From Spinellus fusiger (Eukaryota > Mucoromycota > Mucoromycetes > Mucorales > Phycomycetaceae): DNA of 64,000 nucleotides. The stretch covers positions 186,001-250,000 of the forward strand of contig JALLLS010000033.1 of assembly GCA_025094145.1 (NCBI GenBank), written 5' to 3'. The notes beneath the pieces are model-generated. The model had not been told where the DNA came from. It did not search any database and saw nothing but the letters and a program-made list of their open reading frames with translations. Shown piece after piece: positions 32,130-43,589 of this stretch. Both the position numbers and the translations under genes were made by a program. Numbering within the stretch: position 1 is the first letter of the stretch; each line of letters starts with the position of its first letter.

Positions 32130-33195
32130 ACAAGGCCAATTAATAGCCACTATAGCCACTCTTGGCATCAATGACGGCCTGGCATCTCCACCCCATGCTG
32201 GCAATGAGGGTGTCTGTCACTTCCTTTGATATTTTACCCCATCCCAGCATCAGGGACACCTAAAACTTCTACTTGGTGGTATATATCATCCTGTTTTTCC
32301 TGATAACCTTCTTGAGGTGGGCCCATAGATGCTCAATTGGATTGAGATCGGGACTTTGTGAGGGCCAGTAAGGAAGAGTTTCCACACTCTTTGCTGCCTT
32401 CCTTTCACAAGTTTCCTTGCTTGTATGGGGTCTAGCATTATCCTCCTGTAGGCTGTAACTGACTCCAGGGTTTAGGAGAGACACTTGAGCTCGGGGCAGT
32501 AGACATCTCCCAAGACATTGATGTACTTGGCGGAGTTTATCCTACCCTCCACTACGATCCATCTCCCAACACCTTCCCCACTGAAACAGCCCTATACCAT
32601 CACTCTACCACCTCCAAACTTCTTTGTTTCCAAGACATTCTTAGGCTCAATGGCTTTACCAGGCTTTATGATGACTTTTTCGCCCCTGTCATAGCTCATC
32701 AGTTCCACCCTGGACTCATCGGACTAGACGACCCCTTGCCACTGCTCATGGGTCCGACCAACGTGCTCATGAGCCCACTGGAGCCTTGCCTCCATATATT
32801 TCTTTGTGAAAAGAGGCTTCACCACTGGAATGAAAGAGTGGAAGATCATTTCATCAAGGTACCTCTTTAGAGTCTTGTCTGAAACCCTAATGGCCATGTC
32901 TGTCATGATGGCCTCTTTGGTCTGATGAGAGTCACTCACTACTGTTCTTCTCAACCACAGGAAAGCTCTGTCGTCTAGATTTATTTTTCTGCCACTCTTG
33001 AGTAAAGGAACTAAGGATTATGTCTCCTTGAAATGCTTTACTATGTCTCGTACAATGGAAGCAGGCACGTTGAACATGTGAGATACTTTGATTTGAGTGG
33101 TGTTCATGCTCGGTACCTGATGGATGATAGCTGAGCGAGTTTCAAGGCTGGTATCTCTTCTATACATCTCGAGGGTCTTAGTGAAAAACATCTAT
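32130..33195 (-). pseudogene. Tc1/mariner transposase, dead copy
   Basis: Minus-strand fragments of a DD34E-type transposase. The N-terminal part (33190-32950) has helix-turn-helix-like text and AFLWLRRTVVSDSHQTKEAI. A middle part has LQWAHEHVGRTHEQWQGVV followed by an in-frame stop and SDES, the first catalytic Asp region. The C-terminal part has LQEDNARPHTS (second Asp) and WPSQSPDLNPIEHLWAHLKK (catalytic Glu). At least three in-frame stops interrupt it (near 33015, 32727 and 32595), so it is inactive. Confidence 0.85.
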
Positions 33196-34301
33196 AGTTT
33201 TAAATGAGCCAGACATTATATGAAAAGAAGTGTTATGAAGAAAGATCAAGAAAAGGCGGTTACTTATTGAGGGTCGCTTTACTAAAGCACCACTCGTATT
33301 TTTATATCTTCACCCTTTCTGGGCTCAACAAAGAACATACCAGACCTCATAAAAACATCGATGCCTTTTAGCTTATGCCAAGAGCTAAAAAAATTCATCC
33401 AACCCTTCATTGCATATATTTTCTTTTCCTCTCTTTTCTTTTTATAGAGAGAGATCATCATCATTATGAACAAAAGATGTTAACCAATTTCTACAACAAA
33501 AGTACTCAAACAATTCATATCAATGCCGTGATCACTGTCCAAGTGAGTCAACCACCAAGTTCATAAGAACCAGTGTGTTCTCTTTTGTAATTTCTTTATT
33601 GTTTTCTCATTATTAGAATGTCATTTCACCACTCTTTGGTTTAAATTCCACCGAATCAGTCTCGTGATAATGTATCAATGTTCTACCTACAGTAGAAACA
33701 GATAAGCATAGCATGTAGAGGTTAGTATTGGCTAAGTTAGTTTATAATGGTTCTACATAGTGACACTATAGCCACTTTCTCTAGAAGCTTTATTGTTCAT
33801 TGCAAAATGTTACTTTAAACACACTCGTAGTATCAGACATAACAGACATTGGAAATATTTATTATCATTATCATAAATATATAAAAGCAATCACAACTAT
33901 GTATGCACATTGATTCACTAAAAGAGTATTTCAGAATTTAAACGTTCCCATCAATTATTAGATAGGATTGTATAGATTCAACTGCCAAGCACTTATTTCA
34001 TGTGATTTCTCTGGTCAAATTCCAATTCTATACCACTTAGTGTCCAAACACTCATCTCATGCAATGATAGGTAACCAGAGACTAATTCCATGAAATCGGT
34101 AGACAAAAGGCCTTAATGTTTACTCCTAATTAAATTATATAATTATCGTTGAGAATGACCAATTTCTTACTAATAAAGAGCCCAAGATTCATGTTGCAGC
34201 TTAATGATGCATAGCTCGTGTCATCTGTTAGGTCATATAGACATCATTCATATCAAATGGTACAACACCAAGCCCTAGACTCCTCTCTCTCTTTTTCGCT
34301 G

Positions 34302-34332
<31 letters not shown>

Positions 34333-34614
34333 TATATATATATAAATAATTAGAAGGTGTATAGGTATTCTATATAGGTCACAGTTACAGAATCCTAGTA
34401 TCTGTCAATATATAATATTCTGTGCATTTCTACATTCTTTTTAAAACTTAGACAGACGAATAGGATAAAATGAAAGGCTGCTAATTTAAAGTAGGTGAAA
34501 TTGCAATATAGTATATAGCAAATATTATCCATACTTTTTTTTAATAAAAAAAAGAGTACCAAAAGCATCTAAATTATTAAAAGGTATCTCTCTTATCTCT
34601 TCTTCTATTGTTTC
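33196..34614. other. Intergenic DNA without a supportable gene
   Basis: About 1.4 kb, AT-rich. It contains an (att)n microsatellite at 34308-34332 and pyrimidine/purine runs. The reading frame at 33375-33566 shows no conserved features. Confidence 0.5.
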
Positions 34615-35980
34615 ATGACAAGCACATTGGATAACACAAGTGAATTTACCTCAGTAGCTCAATATTCTGAAGAGATCGCTTTTGGTGGAATGGATACTAT
34701 AGAGAAGACAGCAACACAAAGCGATATTCATTTAACAGATACAACTATAGAATCAAATAGAGGTATTCCATTCGAGTCGAGTCCAATGACTTATACTCTT
34801 TCTAATGCACTACAGTGGATATTGAGCCATTGTCAGCAAAGACATCCGTCAGTAGCATAGACTCCAAGCTGTCGAAAATCCATCAAGGTGAGAGAATAGT
34901 TGATAAAATATATACCCAAATATCAACACAGAAAGAAAGAAAGAAAAAAAGAAAAAAAGAAAAGGATCCCGAGTCCCATCTTTATTATATATCAATATAT
35001 AACTTATTTTTCTTTCATCCAAAGAATCTTCTTCAATGACACCCGACCTCACTAGTCACCAGTCCTTACTTTCTACCAATGACAGCGAATCTAAACCTCC
35101 CTCCACCAAAGAAGATAAACACCATGGCAACAATAGGGAATCCAAAGCACATTCAAAATCAAAAACACACGGTAGTTCAACATTTGCTGAGAATCCAAAC
35201 ACGATAGAAGAAACAAAGGATCGCAACACACGTGATGCACAAGGAATTCACTCAATGCATGAAGCAAAGAATGTTCAGCTCTATGGTACTACAGATACAA
35301 CTCTTAACCATGGACTCGAAGATCCGGTCCAAGACGTCTCTATTGAGCCAATGCCTGGATATGAAATGCGCATGCTTGAGAGTCCCACAATCCAATCTGT
35401 TTTATCAGAGCATTCTGTTTATGTGAGTCCTCCATGGAGGGAGACTTCTTTGCCTTCTCCAAAGGATAGCCAATCCAAAGTAGCCAATCCAATAAATCCA
35501 CAGACACCCGCTCTACCAGAAGAAGAAAAACAACAACAAGAAGAAAATGAGGAAATAAAGGAAGAATTTGTAGTAGAAAAGACAGCCACAAGACAGGAGG
35601 CTCTGCATGATCCACCACTCATAGATCCAACTCCTCCAACTCCACCACCACCACCTACATCAAAACAGCATCCTCAGTCGCCACCACCACCTCCTCCTTC
35701 TTCTCTTCCTCCTATGACAGAAGATTCTCTTTCTGCACCACCCTCACCACCACGACTGGTTGAAAGTAAATACATTCCACCCGAGAGCAATCCAACCCTC
35801 CAAGTCATCCACCCAAGTAGTAATAGACCACCTGTGGGAGATCTTAGTGTTCTGGGGCAGATTGGTATCTTTGAGTCGTCTTCACCCTCTCCTTCTGAAG
35901 GACTTCCATCTGTATTGTTTTGGATTTGTATTCTCAGTTTGTTTATTACCTTTGGCCACCAGGGAAGACATCAGCAATAG
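34615..35980 (+). CDS. Proline-rich, probably tail-anchored protein of unknown function
   Basis: Three exons (34615-34762, 34816-34887, 35025-35980) give 391 aa with frame kept across both introns. Most of the protein is disordered and polar (Ser, Thr, Glu, Lys). A Pro-rich segment near residues 270-310 has several PPPPP runs that could bind SH3, WW or EVH1 domains. It ends with one hydrophobic helix (LPSVLFWICILSLFITF) and a short polar tail of about 9 residues. This layout fits a tail-anchored membrane protein with a cytosolic N-terminus. No family recognised. The stop is followed directly by a long microsatellite, probably in the 3' UTR. Confidence 0.6.
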
Positions 35981-36112
35981 ATATAAATATAGATATAGAT
36001 ATAAATATAAATATAGATATAAATATAAATATAGATATAAATATAGATATAGATATAGATATAGATATAGATATAGATATAGATATAGATATAGATATAA
36101 ATATAACCTAGA
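35981..36112. repeat. (ATAGAT/ATAAAT)n hexamer repeat
   Basis: About 130 bp of alternating atagat and ataaat units immediately after the stop of the tail-anchored protein gene. It creates spurious YRYRY, YLYL and DIDI frames on the two strands. Confidence 0.92.
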
Positions 36113-36639
36113 CACAAGGGTACATGTACATTGTAGATAGTAATAGGAAAAGAAAGGAATGAGAAGAAATAGAAAAAGAACTGTTTGATACAAACAACAG
36201 CACACTCAGAATGGGAGAAGAGTCTAAGAAGGATGGATGAAGGGGGGCCTTGCTGACAGAGATGAAAGTATTTCCGCTTGGTGATATATACCTTAAATCA
36301 TTAATAAACTTAGCAATAAATCAAATATTTATAGAAAAAAAGATAGAGCACCTAACGATGAGAAAGAAGTATAAACTCCCTTAGTAAATGAATAAATTAT
36401 TTTCTCTATAAAGATGAAATAAGGTAAAATAAAAGTAGAGATGCAGACAAACATGGAAGATTAGTAATAGTAATAGTAATAGTAATAGTAATGATATTAG
36501 AAATAGTAGTGGTTGGTGTGTAGTGGTAATTAGTAATAGTAATAGTAATTATATATATATATATATATAAGATACGACTAATGCAAGACTGAGTTTGGCC
36601 CCCTCCCCCTCCATAGAAAGAAAGGGAAAGGATTTCTAT
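36113..36639. other. Convergent intergenic region with simple repeats
   Basis: Contains (tag)n/(taa)n runs at 36463-36550 and an (at)n run at 36550-36570. No coding evidence. It lies between the stop codons of two convergent genes. Confidence 0.5.
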
Positions 36640-37679
36640 TTAATCTTTTGAATGAGGGACATCGCTATGAATGTCATCAGGAACATGTCTTTCTTGTAAT
36701 GTTGGGTAATAGCTGGTCATAGTAGGATTTCCCCCTGGAGTCAGATAGTAAGGCTGCTCACAGGCCGATGGGAGAGTAGAAGCATAACCACCCTGATGAT
36801 GTATCATGACATCCACAGAGGACTGGTAATAGCCATAAGAAGCAGTGTCATTATTAACATGCAAACTCACATCCTCGTAGTAATTAGATGGTAATGCAGG
36901 TGAACCTGCCATTGCTGGGTAAATGTATGGATTGCCCTCCATGGCTAGTGCATTACTGGGTGGAGCGACAAAGGCACGGACTTGTTTTGTGCCGCTGACA
37001 GGAGGGTTCATGGAGGTGGGTCTTTTACTATTCATGCTATTGTCCTCCATTCTATAGTCTCCATAGTTCTCATGCAAAGGCGAAGTGTAGAAAATACTGT
37101 CATCCCCCTTAGTGTTCATGTAGATGTCAATATCACGTCGTTTTCTCCTTCTCTTTAAAAGAAAGCACCCGAGAGCTAGAGAGATGATATAACAGAAGGA
37201 GAGTCAGTGTAGGAAGGAAGGAAGGAAGGAAAGGGCGTCATTGTGGGGCATTTACCTAGCAGTCCGAGAAACAAAACTACCCCCACACATCCTCCCACTA
37301 CAGCTGAGGTGTGGGCCATGTGGGCCTCTTGCTGTCTTGCCTCCATGTCTTTTTCTGAAGCAGGGAGGATGGTAGGAAACAAGACATAGGAAATAGACGT
37401 ATAGGTGATCACCTTGGTGCCGGAGGAAGTCACTGCTACAATAGGGGTGGCAGAGGATACTATCACTGTCTTGTTGAGTCTGGGATTCTTTGTAGTAGAG
37501 CGTGCGTTGTTTTTAGCAGGAGTGGACGAGGCTTCGATGTCTGGTGTGTCTTGTTCGCTATTGTTTCCTGCAGTGCCTGGTTCTATCTTGCTAGTGGCAG
37601 GAGATACTTCTGTCTTTGTCTCTGGAGAAAGGACAATGGTTGGAGTAGCCACTGCCCATGTCGTTGTTACAGGAGTCAT
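36640..37679 (-). CDS. Single-pass membrane protein with Ser/Thr-rich ectodomain
   Basis: Two exons (37679-37256 and 37175-36640) give 319 aa. Residues 1-115 are Ser/Thr/Pro-rich, as in O-mannosylated cell-surface stalks. Near residues 122-148 lies one transmembrane helix (SAVVGGCVGVVLFLGLLGAL) followed by the stop-transfer cluster KRRRKRR. The tail is Tyr/Pro/Asn-rich. The architecture recalls fungal wall-stress sensors and SKG6/AXL2-type membrane proteins, but no signal peptide is visible at this start and no family is firmly recognised. A missed upstream exon with a signal peptide, or type III insertion, would explain this. Confidence 0.65.
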
Positions 37680-37716
37680 TGGCTATTTTTATTTTTATTT
37701 TTATTTTTTATTTTCA

Positions 37717-38315
37717 ATGGCATCAGTACTGTTGCAAAAGACAATCAAGGTAACTTATTTACAGTGGGGAGGGTGGCAGGTGCTGGTATGGATGCTGGTA
37801 TGGGTGCTGGTATGGGTGCTGGTGCTGGTGCTGGTGCTGGTGCTGGTGTTTTATTAGCAGCAGGTGGCTCTATTACTGCTGTCCCACTAGCAGACACTGA
37901 CAGTGGTAATAAAGAAGCCAAGACAGGTGCCACTGACGGTGAGAGAGAAGGATTTGGTGATCCACCCACAGCCACACTCGACAGCAAACCAGAGAACAGA
38001 GCAGACATTCTAGATGAAGAGATACGAGGAGAAGAAGTGCATTAAAAAGAAGGGAGGCTAACATGCAACTTATTACGATTCATGTCTTTTTAGGTGGTTG
38101 CACATATCTCCAGGCAAATACACCACTGCTATCCACCTGCCATCAACACTACCACCACGATGCCCCCTCCTCTCCAACTGCGATCCCAAGCACTGCGATC
38201 CCTACAAGCCTATTTGAGTTGGACGACCAAAATACACCTAGTGTGTTCTCACTGGCCAATCTCCTACAGCAACATCCGTCTTCATCCCCAGTACAAATAG
38301 GAGGTTTGAATTGAA
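37717..38315 (+). CDS. Uncertain small gene, Gly/Ala-rich region with possible introns
   Basis: A plausible first exon starts at ATG 37717 (MASVLLQKTIK) and ends at a consensus donor (atcaag/gtaact). Later segments look partly coding: a (GMGAGAGAG)-rich frame through 37771-38040, and FELDDQNTPSVFSLANLL up to the stop near 38315 after a ctttttag acceptor. I could not join these into one convincing model. The tandem ggtgctggt repeat at 37770-37855 may simply be a minisatellite. Low confidence. Confidence 0.25.
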
Positions 38316-38523
38316 TCGTAGTAAGAAGTGATAGTAAGAGTAGTCGATGCTCCATGATGGATCGCAGTCAGAACAAGACACTGCTCCTTAATTGCAAATG
38401 GCACTGCTGATCCCCTTCTCCATGTTCTACTGCCTGGCAAAGATGAAAAAAGAAATGATAATAAAGAAGCCCATCCACCCATCCACACACTCCTTTTTAT
38501 TATTTATTATTGTTATTGTTTTC

Positions 38524-39408
38524 TTAAGCAGCCAATGTGGTTGAATTGAACCAGTCCAAACCAGTGTCTTCCAAATGATCATCAAAATCCACCAGTCTTC
38601 TGTAGGCAGAAAGACCATAAAGACCACGCACTTTGGCCAATGTATCTTCCTGAGCAAGGGTGATAGGAGACTTGCCAGTGAATGCATTCTCATTGGCCCG
38701 CCATTGGTTCTCAATAAAGGTAAAGGGCTATGTAGGATGCATCATCATCACCCCCTCTTGTATGTCAGTGCTGTTTCTTTTTCTCTCTTTTTCTCTCTCT
38801 CTCTATTTCTCTCTATTTCTCCTTCTCTTATTGACTAGTATGAAAAGATAGATATACAAAAATAATAAATGAATAAATAAAAAAATAAAAAATAAAAACA
38901 ACCCCACTCACCACCAAGGCACCCACACTGTCCAAATGCACCAACTGGCGATTGTCAATCTACTACAGTTACTATAGGCTGTGGTGAAGTAACTTACAAC
39001 AAAAGCAATGGCGTGTTGTGTGTTGTTTTGGATAGTCTGACACACTCTCACAGCGTTCTCATGAAGCGTCATGTCATCCGCACGCTTGTTTGCCTGGTAC
39101 CAGCCTACAATAACAAGGCCCTGGTGTGCTGCATAGGCCTCTGCCTGGTCATATCATTAAGAGCAACTCTGCCACCAGGCTTCCAACAAAACAAAACATA
39201 AGAATGTTACCTGCTGGAGGGCTACTTCAAGCATGGGTGTCAAGGCTGTCCAATGATGGAAGAACGGCAGTGCAGACACCACATGGACCTTGCTGCCGTC
39301 TGTCTTTCCTAACAAAACACCACACACTGTGGCAGCAGGGTATTTTGCTGCATGTAGAAGTGGGACTGCATAAGCACCTGTAGACACGCTATATGTTTTG
39401 TTGCTCAT
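38524..39408 (-). CDS. ER membrane protein complex subunit 8/9 (EMC8/9-like)
   Basis: An MPN-fold subunit of the ER membrane complex, which inserts transmembrane helices; this subunit sits on its cytosolic side. Four exons (39408-39211, 39144-38998, 38959-38912, 38709-38524) give 192 aa, matching the family. Signatures are AAKYPAATVCGVLLGK, LPFFHHWTALTPMLEVALQQ, EAYAAHQGLVIVGWYQANKR, FVIDNRQL and the C-terminal GLDWFNSTTL. As in the family, the JAMM metal ligands are not present, so no protease activity is expected. It lies 146 bp downstream of the ALG14 stop in the same direction. Confidence 0.9.
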
Positions 39409-39554
39409 GTGAGAAACAGTGTCTAACCTTTCTTTTTTATTTTTTATTTTTTATTTTTTATTTTAAACAGCCATCAGAGACAAGACTCACTGTCGGAGTT
39501 GACATGGATGGCCTCTCTATTCTCTCTCTCTCTCCCTCTCTTTTGAATGTCAAT

Positions 39555-40418
39555 CTATACCAATAGGCCTCTATACTCTCTCCCTGTGGTGTCGCTCAGT
39601 TGTGGCCATTGGACAAGAAACCTGTCTACAAAGGGAGAGAGCAGTTTGCCTGTGAGCGAGAGAGAAGAGACACGTGCAAATGACTCGACATAGAACAGTT
39701 GGGCAAAGGGAAGACCTGCCAACTAAAAAGAGTTGCTGTGGTTAGATAGATAATAGTCATAGTCATAGTCATAGTCATAGTAACACTAACACTAATAAGA
39801 ATAACACTAACACTAATAACACTAATAATAAAAAGGGTGGGGTGGAATGAGGAAGCCTACCCTTGGCAAATAGGCAAGCATACAGATGGGCACACATTGG
39901 CCAGGACCATTGCATAGTATCTAAGACACAGTCATGGGGTGTGTTGATAAGCAAGTAGATAAGCAAGAGTGCCTTACTAGCTCAGGACGGGACAGGAGAA
40001 CCCACGGCAGGGATCCAAACAAGGCACGCAACACACTCCACGGCACTGTCCAATAGCACTGTCCTACTCTTCTTGCTCTAGGAAGAGTATGGAGTGTATA
40101 GTCTGTGGCGTCCTTCTCCCACTGAAGAACCTTCTCAGCACTCAGACAGTCTCCCTCAGACATAAGATACAGACGGGGACTGTAGTTGTGTTTGTCCAGT
40201 CCTTGGATAAGGTGCAGCATTTCAGCTGTATGTCCACCTACACTCCAGAAAGAAGAGTGAGTCATAGAGTGATGTGGTATCAAACTACCTGATCCTAGGA
40301 CTATCACTGTCTTGCACTGTTTTCCATTGGGTCTTCTTTTGCTCTTTTCACTCTTTCTCTTGGGAAGAACCCACCAAAGCCTGAGAAGCAATAGAACAAG
40401 ACAGATAAAAAGAAGCAT
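39555..40418 (-). CDS. ALG14: Alg14, UDP-GlcNAc transferase membrane subunit
   Basis: The ER membrane subunit that recruits Alg13 to form the enzyme adding the second GlcNAc to dolichol-PP-GlcNAc in N-glycan synthesis. Four exons (40418-40289, 40237-39978, 39920-39861, 39722-39555) give 205 aa. The N-terminus is a hydrophobic anchor (LLFICLVLLLLRLWWVL). The first intron splits the signature VIVLGSG-GHTAEML. Later motifs are LCNGPGQCVPICMLAYLPR and FYVESFARVSSLSLTGKLL, then FLVQWPQL. Length and motif order match the family. The third intron (39860-39723) holds (actaa)n-type repeats. Confidence 0.93.
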
Positions 40419-40873
40419 CTGGGTCTGTTGAGGATGGGTGTGGCTGCAGTTTAACCTCTGTCTGTCTGTCTGTCTGTATCAGCGGCGACCCAATGTGCTC
40501 TGTCCTATAGCTTGTGAGAGAGAGATTTAGAGAGAGAGAGTACTAGACAAGAACAAGACAAGACCAAGACAAGAACAAGACAAGAACAACGACTGTATGT
40601 ATTGTACACAACACTCTTTTATTTGTTTATTGAAGGTAAGAGGTCTATTTTATAGAATTAGAAAATGAAAAAAAAGAAGGTATAGTCATAATAAGACATG
40701 AAAAATAAGAAGAAAAGAGAGATTTAGAGAGAGATTTGTAAAGACGTGTTGGATGAGAAAGAGAGATCTAGAGAGAGATCAGTATAGAAATAAATAAAGA
40801 AAGAAAGAAAGAGTACGGTAATGATGATCCAGTATATATTCTCCCATCTTTTTCTACTTTCTACTCCTTTTGT
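40419..40873. other. Short-repeat-rich intergenic region
   Basis: Between the ALG14 start and the LCB2 stop. It contains (tgtc)n at 40460-40478, repeated agatttagagaga and gacaagaacaa units, and (aaga)n. No coding evidence. Confidence 0.5.
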
Positions 40874-43385
40874 TTATGACCGCTTGAACTTCAATAGAAG
40901 AAGGTCTCCAATCTCACTGATCTTATTCAATGCATCGTCTGGTATCCATACAAAAGAGTGTGAGAGAGTGAGTAGGTGAAAGACCAGCTCACTTGGGGTG
41001 TGAGTGAGTGTACTTACCCAGATCCTCTCGTGTATGAGAAGAAGACACACAGAATCTGGCTCGGGAGCTGATGATGGGCGTGGCGGGATACCCTACAACA
41101 CAAAGAGCAATGCCTCTCTTCAATGCCTCACGTGAAAAAGCCCTGTCTTTTATAAGTACATTGCATTGCACACCCAAGGACACTTACGAAATCTTGGCTG
41201 GATTGAACAGAAGAAGAGGAATGACAGGACTGCCTTCATCTCCATAGACAATAAAGCCCAGCTCTCGTAGTTTGGAGGCAAAGTAGCGTGAGTTGTCTGC
41301 CAGCTGCTGGATACGACTGCGGCCATCCTGCGTGCCATCCTCGCCCCTTATGATGCTCAGACTGGTAAGGACCTGTTGTGTGATAGGAATTGACATGGCC
41401 TCTGCATAGCAAAAGGTGTGGTTGTGCACTCTCAGGTAGTCAATGACTTTCTAATGTGTGTTTTCTTTCTGGTCAGTCTGCCTGCTCCCTTTCTTTCCCT
41501 ATCACTTCACTCGATTTACCTTGTCGCCTGCAATGTATCCACCAGCAGCACCAAATGACTTTGTGAATGTACCCATGAGCAGATCAATGTGCTTTGGAGA
41601 CACGCCTACAGAGATATTTAGAGACAGGTAAAGAGAAAGGGGCATCTTGCTTACCGTAAAAGTCACAAACACCTCCTCCACTCTCTCCCAAAGCACCAAT
41701 AGAGTGGGCCTCATCCACATAGAGATAGAACTACAGCCAAAACAAAAACAAAAAGACAAACCCAGGTCAGCCTATCTCCTTGGCAAGGCATCCTTTACCT
41801 TGAATTCACGTTTTAGCTTAATGATCTCGGGTAGATTCACAATGGAACCCTCCATTGAATACAATCCCTCCACAATAACAATAATCTTCTTCCATGGACG
41901 GTGGGTGCGTGGCTGTCCCTGTGAAATCACTTCACGCAACAGATTACGCAGATTGATCATGTTGTTGTGCTTAAACACGCGAATAGAAGCACCTGAGAGA
42001 CGAGCACCAAATACAATTGAACTATGGTTGAGTTCATCACTAATAATCAAGCAACCCTATTGCACAGTGATGAGTTTCTTCTTTTCTTCTTTTGGGAGAA
42101 AGAGAGTGAGCTTACCTTGTCAACAAGAGCAGGAATGGTGGAGGAGTTGGTAGCAAATCCCATAGAGACAATGATCGAATCCTCCTTGCCCAAGAACTGA
42201 GCCACTTTCCTCTCCAAATGTCGGTGGAGCTCACATGTGCCCCCCTCCAGACGAGGACTCGCTGTGCTAATGCCGTATTCTCTTACTGTATCCTCCACAG
42301 CATCAGCACATGGACCTGTGTTCTGGGCAAATCCAAGGTAGTTGTACGAGGCAAAGTTAATAGCTTCCATCGTGCGGCCTGTGAGTCTGTTTCTAGTTGA
42401 GAAAGGAACTTTACGAATGCATACCAACTTACTTGAAGGTTTCATTAAAGTTCACGGACATTCTCTCGAGAATAGTCGTCATGCGTGTAGGGACACCAGT
42501 GATAGGACGATTCCAGCAGTCTCTGTTTTTGTTTTGGATAAGCAATCTATCCTCTATCTTCTATCCTCTCTGTACCTGATGCGTAAGTACATGCGTCTTG
42601 CATAAAATGAATCAAAATCAGAGATAAGAGGAGCATAACCCTATCCAAACATACACACACACACACAAATATATATATATATATATTTTAAAAAAAAAAG
42701 AAAAAAAAAAGGGTCAACAGATACAGTGGATAAAATAGACACATATCAACTTGTTTTTGTTTTGTTTTTTATGTTATGTTTTTGTATATGTTTTGTATTG
42801 TTTTTTGTTTTTTGTGTATATGTTTTGTGTTTTTGTGTTTTTTTGTGTTTTTTTTTCTGTGTTTTTTTTTCCTTCCTCTTATTATTTTCCAGCCAGCCCG
42901 TCCCTAAAAGTTACCTCACTCGTGCGCAAATGGGCATACTTTTTGCGCTTAAACATTTTCCCAAGAATATCACGCAAATGTCCAAACAGAATCAACACCA
43001 AGTAGTTCAAGTAGGTAGACACCAAGACAATCAAAGGTGCATCCTCCATCTTTTGCTCAAAATCCTCGTACTTGCGTGCTGCTGCTGCTACGGAGTTGCG
43101 TCGTTGGGCAGGTGTCAGTGTTGAGGTGGTGCTGTCCAGTGCACGCTGAGCACTCCCCCAGATATCATCCTTCACAGACAAGGAGTGTTCGTCGGAGAGT
43201 CTTGGCAGAGGAAGAGCAAGCGCAGGGTGGATCTTGGGTGGGTAGGCAGATGACACTGAATAGGCTCTTCTTGTCTTCCCGACCAAGGAAGAGAGAGAAA
43301 AGGTACGTGGGCGAGTCTTGGGTGATTCACGACGCATAGGTGGCTGTATCTCTATCACCGGCATCTGTTGACTACTGGCAGCCAT
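40874..43385 (-). CDS. LCB2: Serine palmitoyltransferase catalytic subunit Lcb2
   Basis: The PLP-dependent catalytic subunit that condenses serine and palmitoyl-CoA to 3-ketosphinganine, the first step of sphingolipid synthesis, in the ER. Ten exons give 591 aa: 43385-42915, 42640-42576, 42522-42433, 42392-42116, 42056-41799, 41730-41655, 41605-41520, 41450-41188, 41142-41018 and 40938-40874. The N-terminal transmembrane helix is at about 116-137 ([20 protein letters not shown]). Family motifs are [46 protein letters not shown] and the PLP-lysine loop [16 protein letters not shown] (Lys about 428). The coding sum is 1776 nt, in frame. It starts 204 bp after the pantothenate kinase stop, same strand. 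Confidence 0.95.
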
Positions 43386-43589
43386 TGGAAGGGAAAAAGA
43401 AAAGAAAAAAGAGGAAGAGGAGGGGAGCAAATGAGAGAAGGAAAAGAGGAAGAGGAAAGAGGCTGGAAGAAGTGTGTACTGGGTCAATTTCATCCAACTG
43501 CCGTGCTACACAGTGTCGGACCCTCAGTGTGACAGTGAAAGTGATATCGGTCCAAGGGAATCCACCAATGATGAATTATGCAAAAGAGT

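Noticed and set aside
35882..36205. YLYL-, YRYK- and DIDI-repeat frames
   Set aside because: Produced by the (atagat)n hexamer repeat after a stop codon.
42726..43124. Cys/Phe/Val-rich plus-strand frame
   Set aside because: Runs through a T/G-rich intron of LCB2 and is antisense to its first exon.
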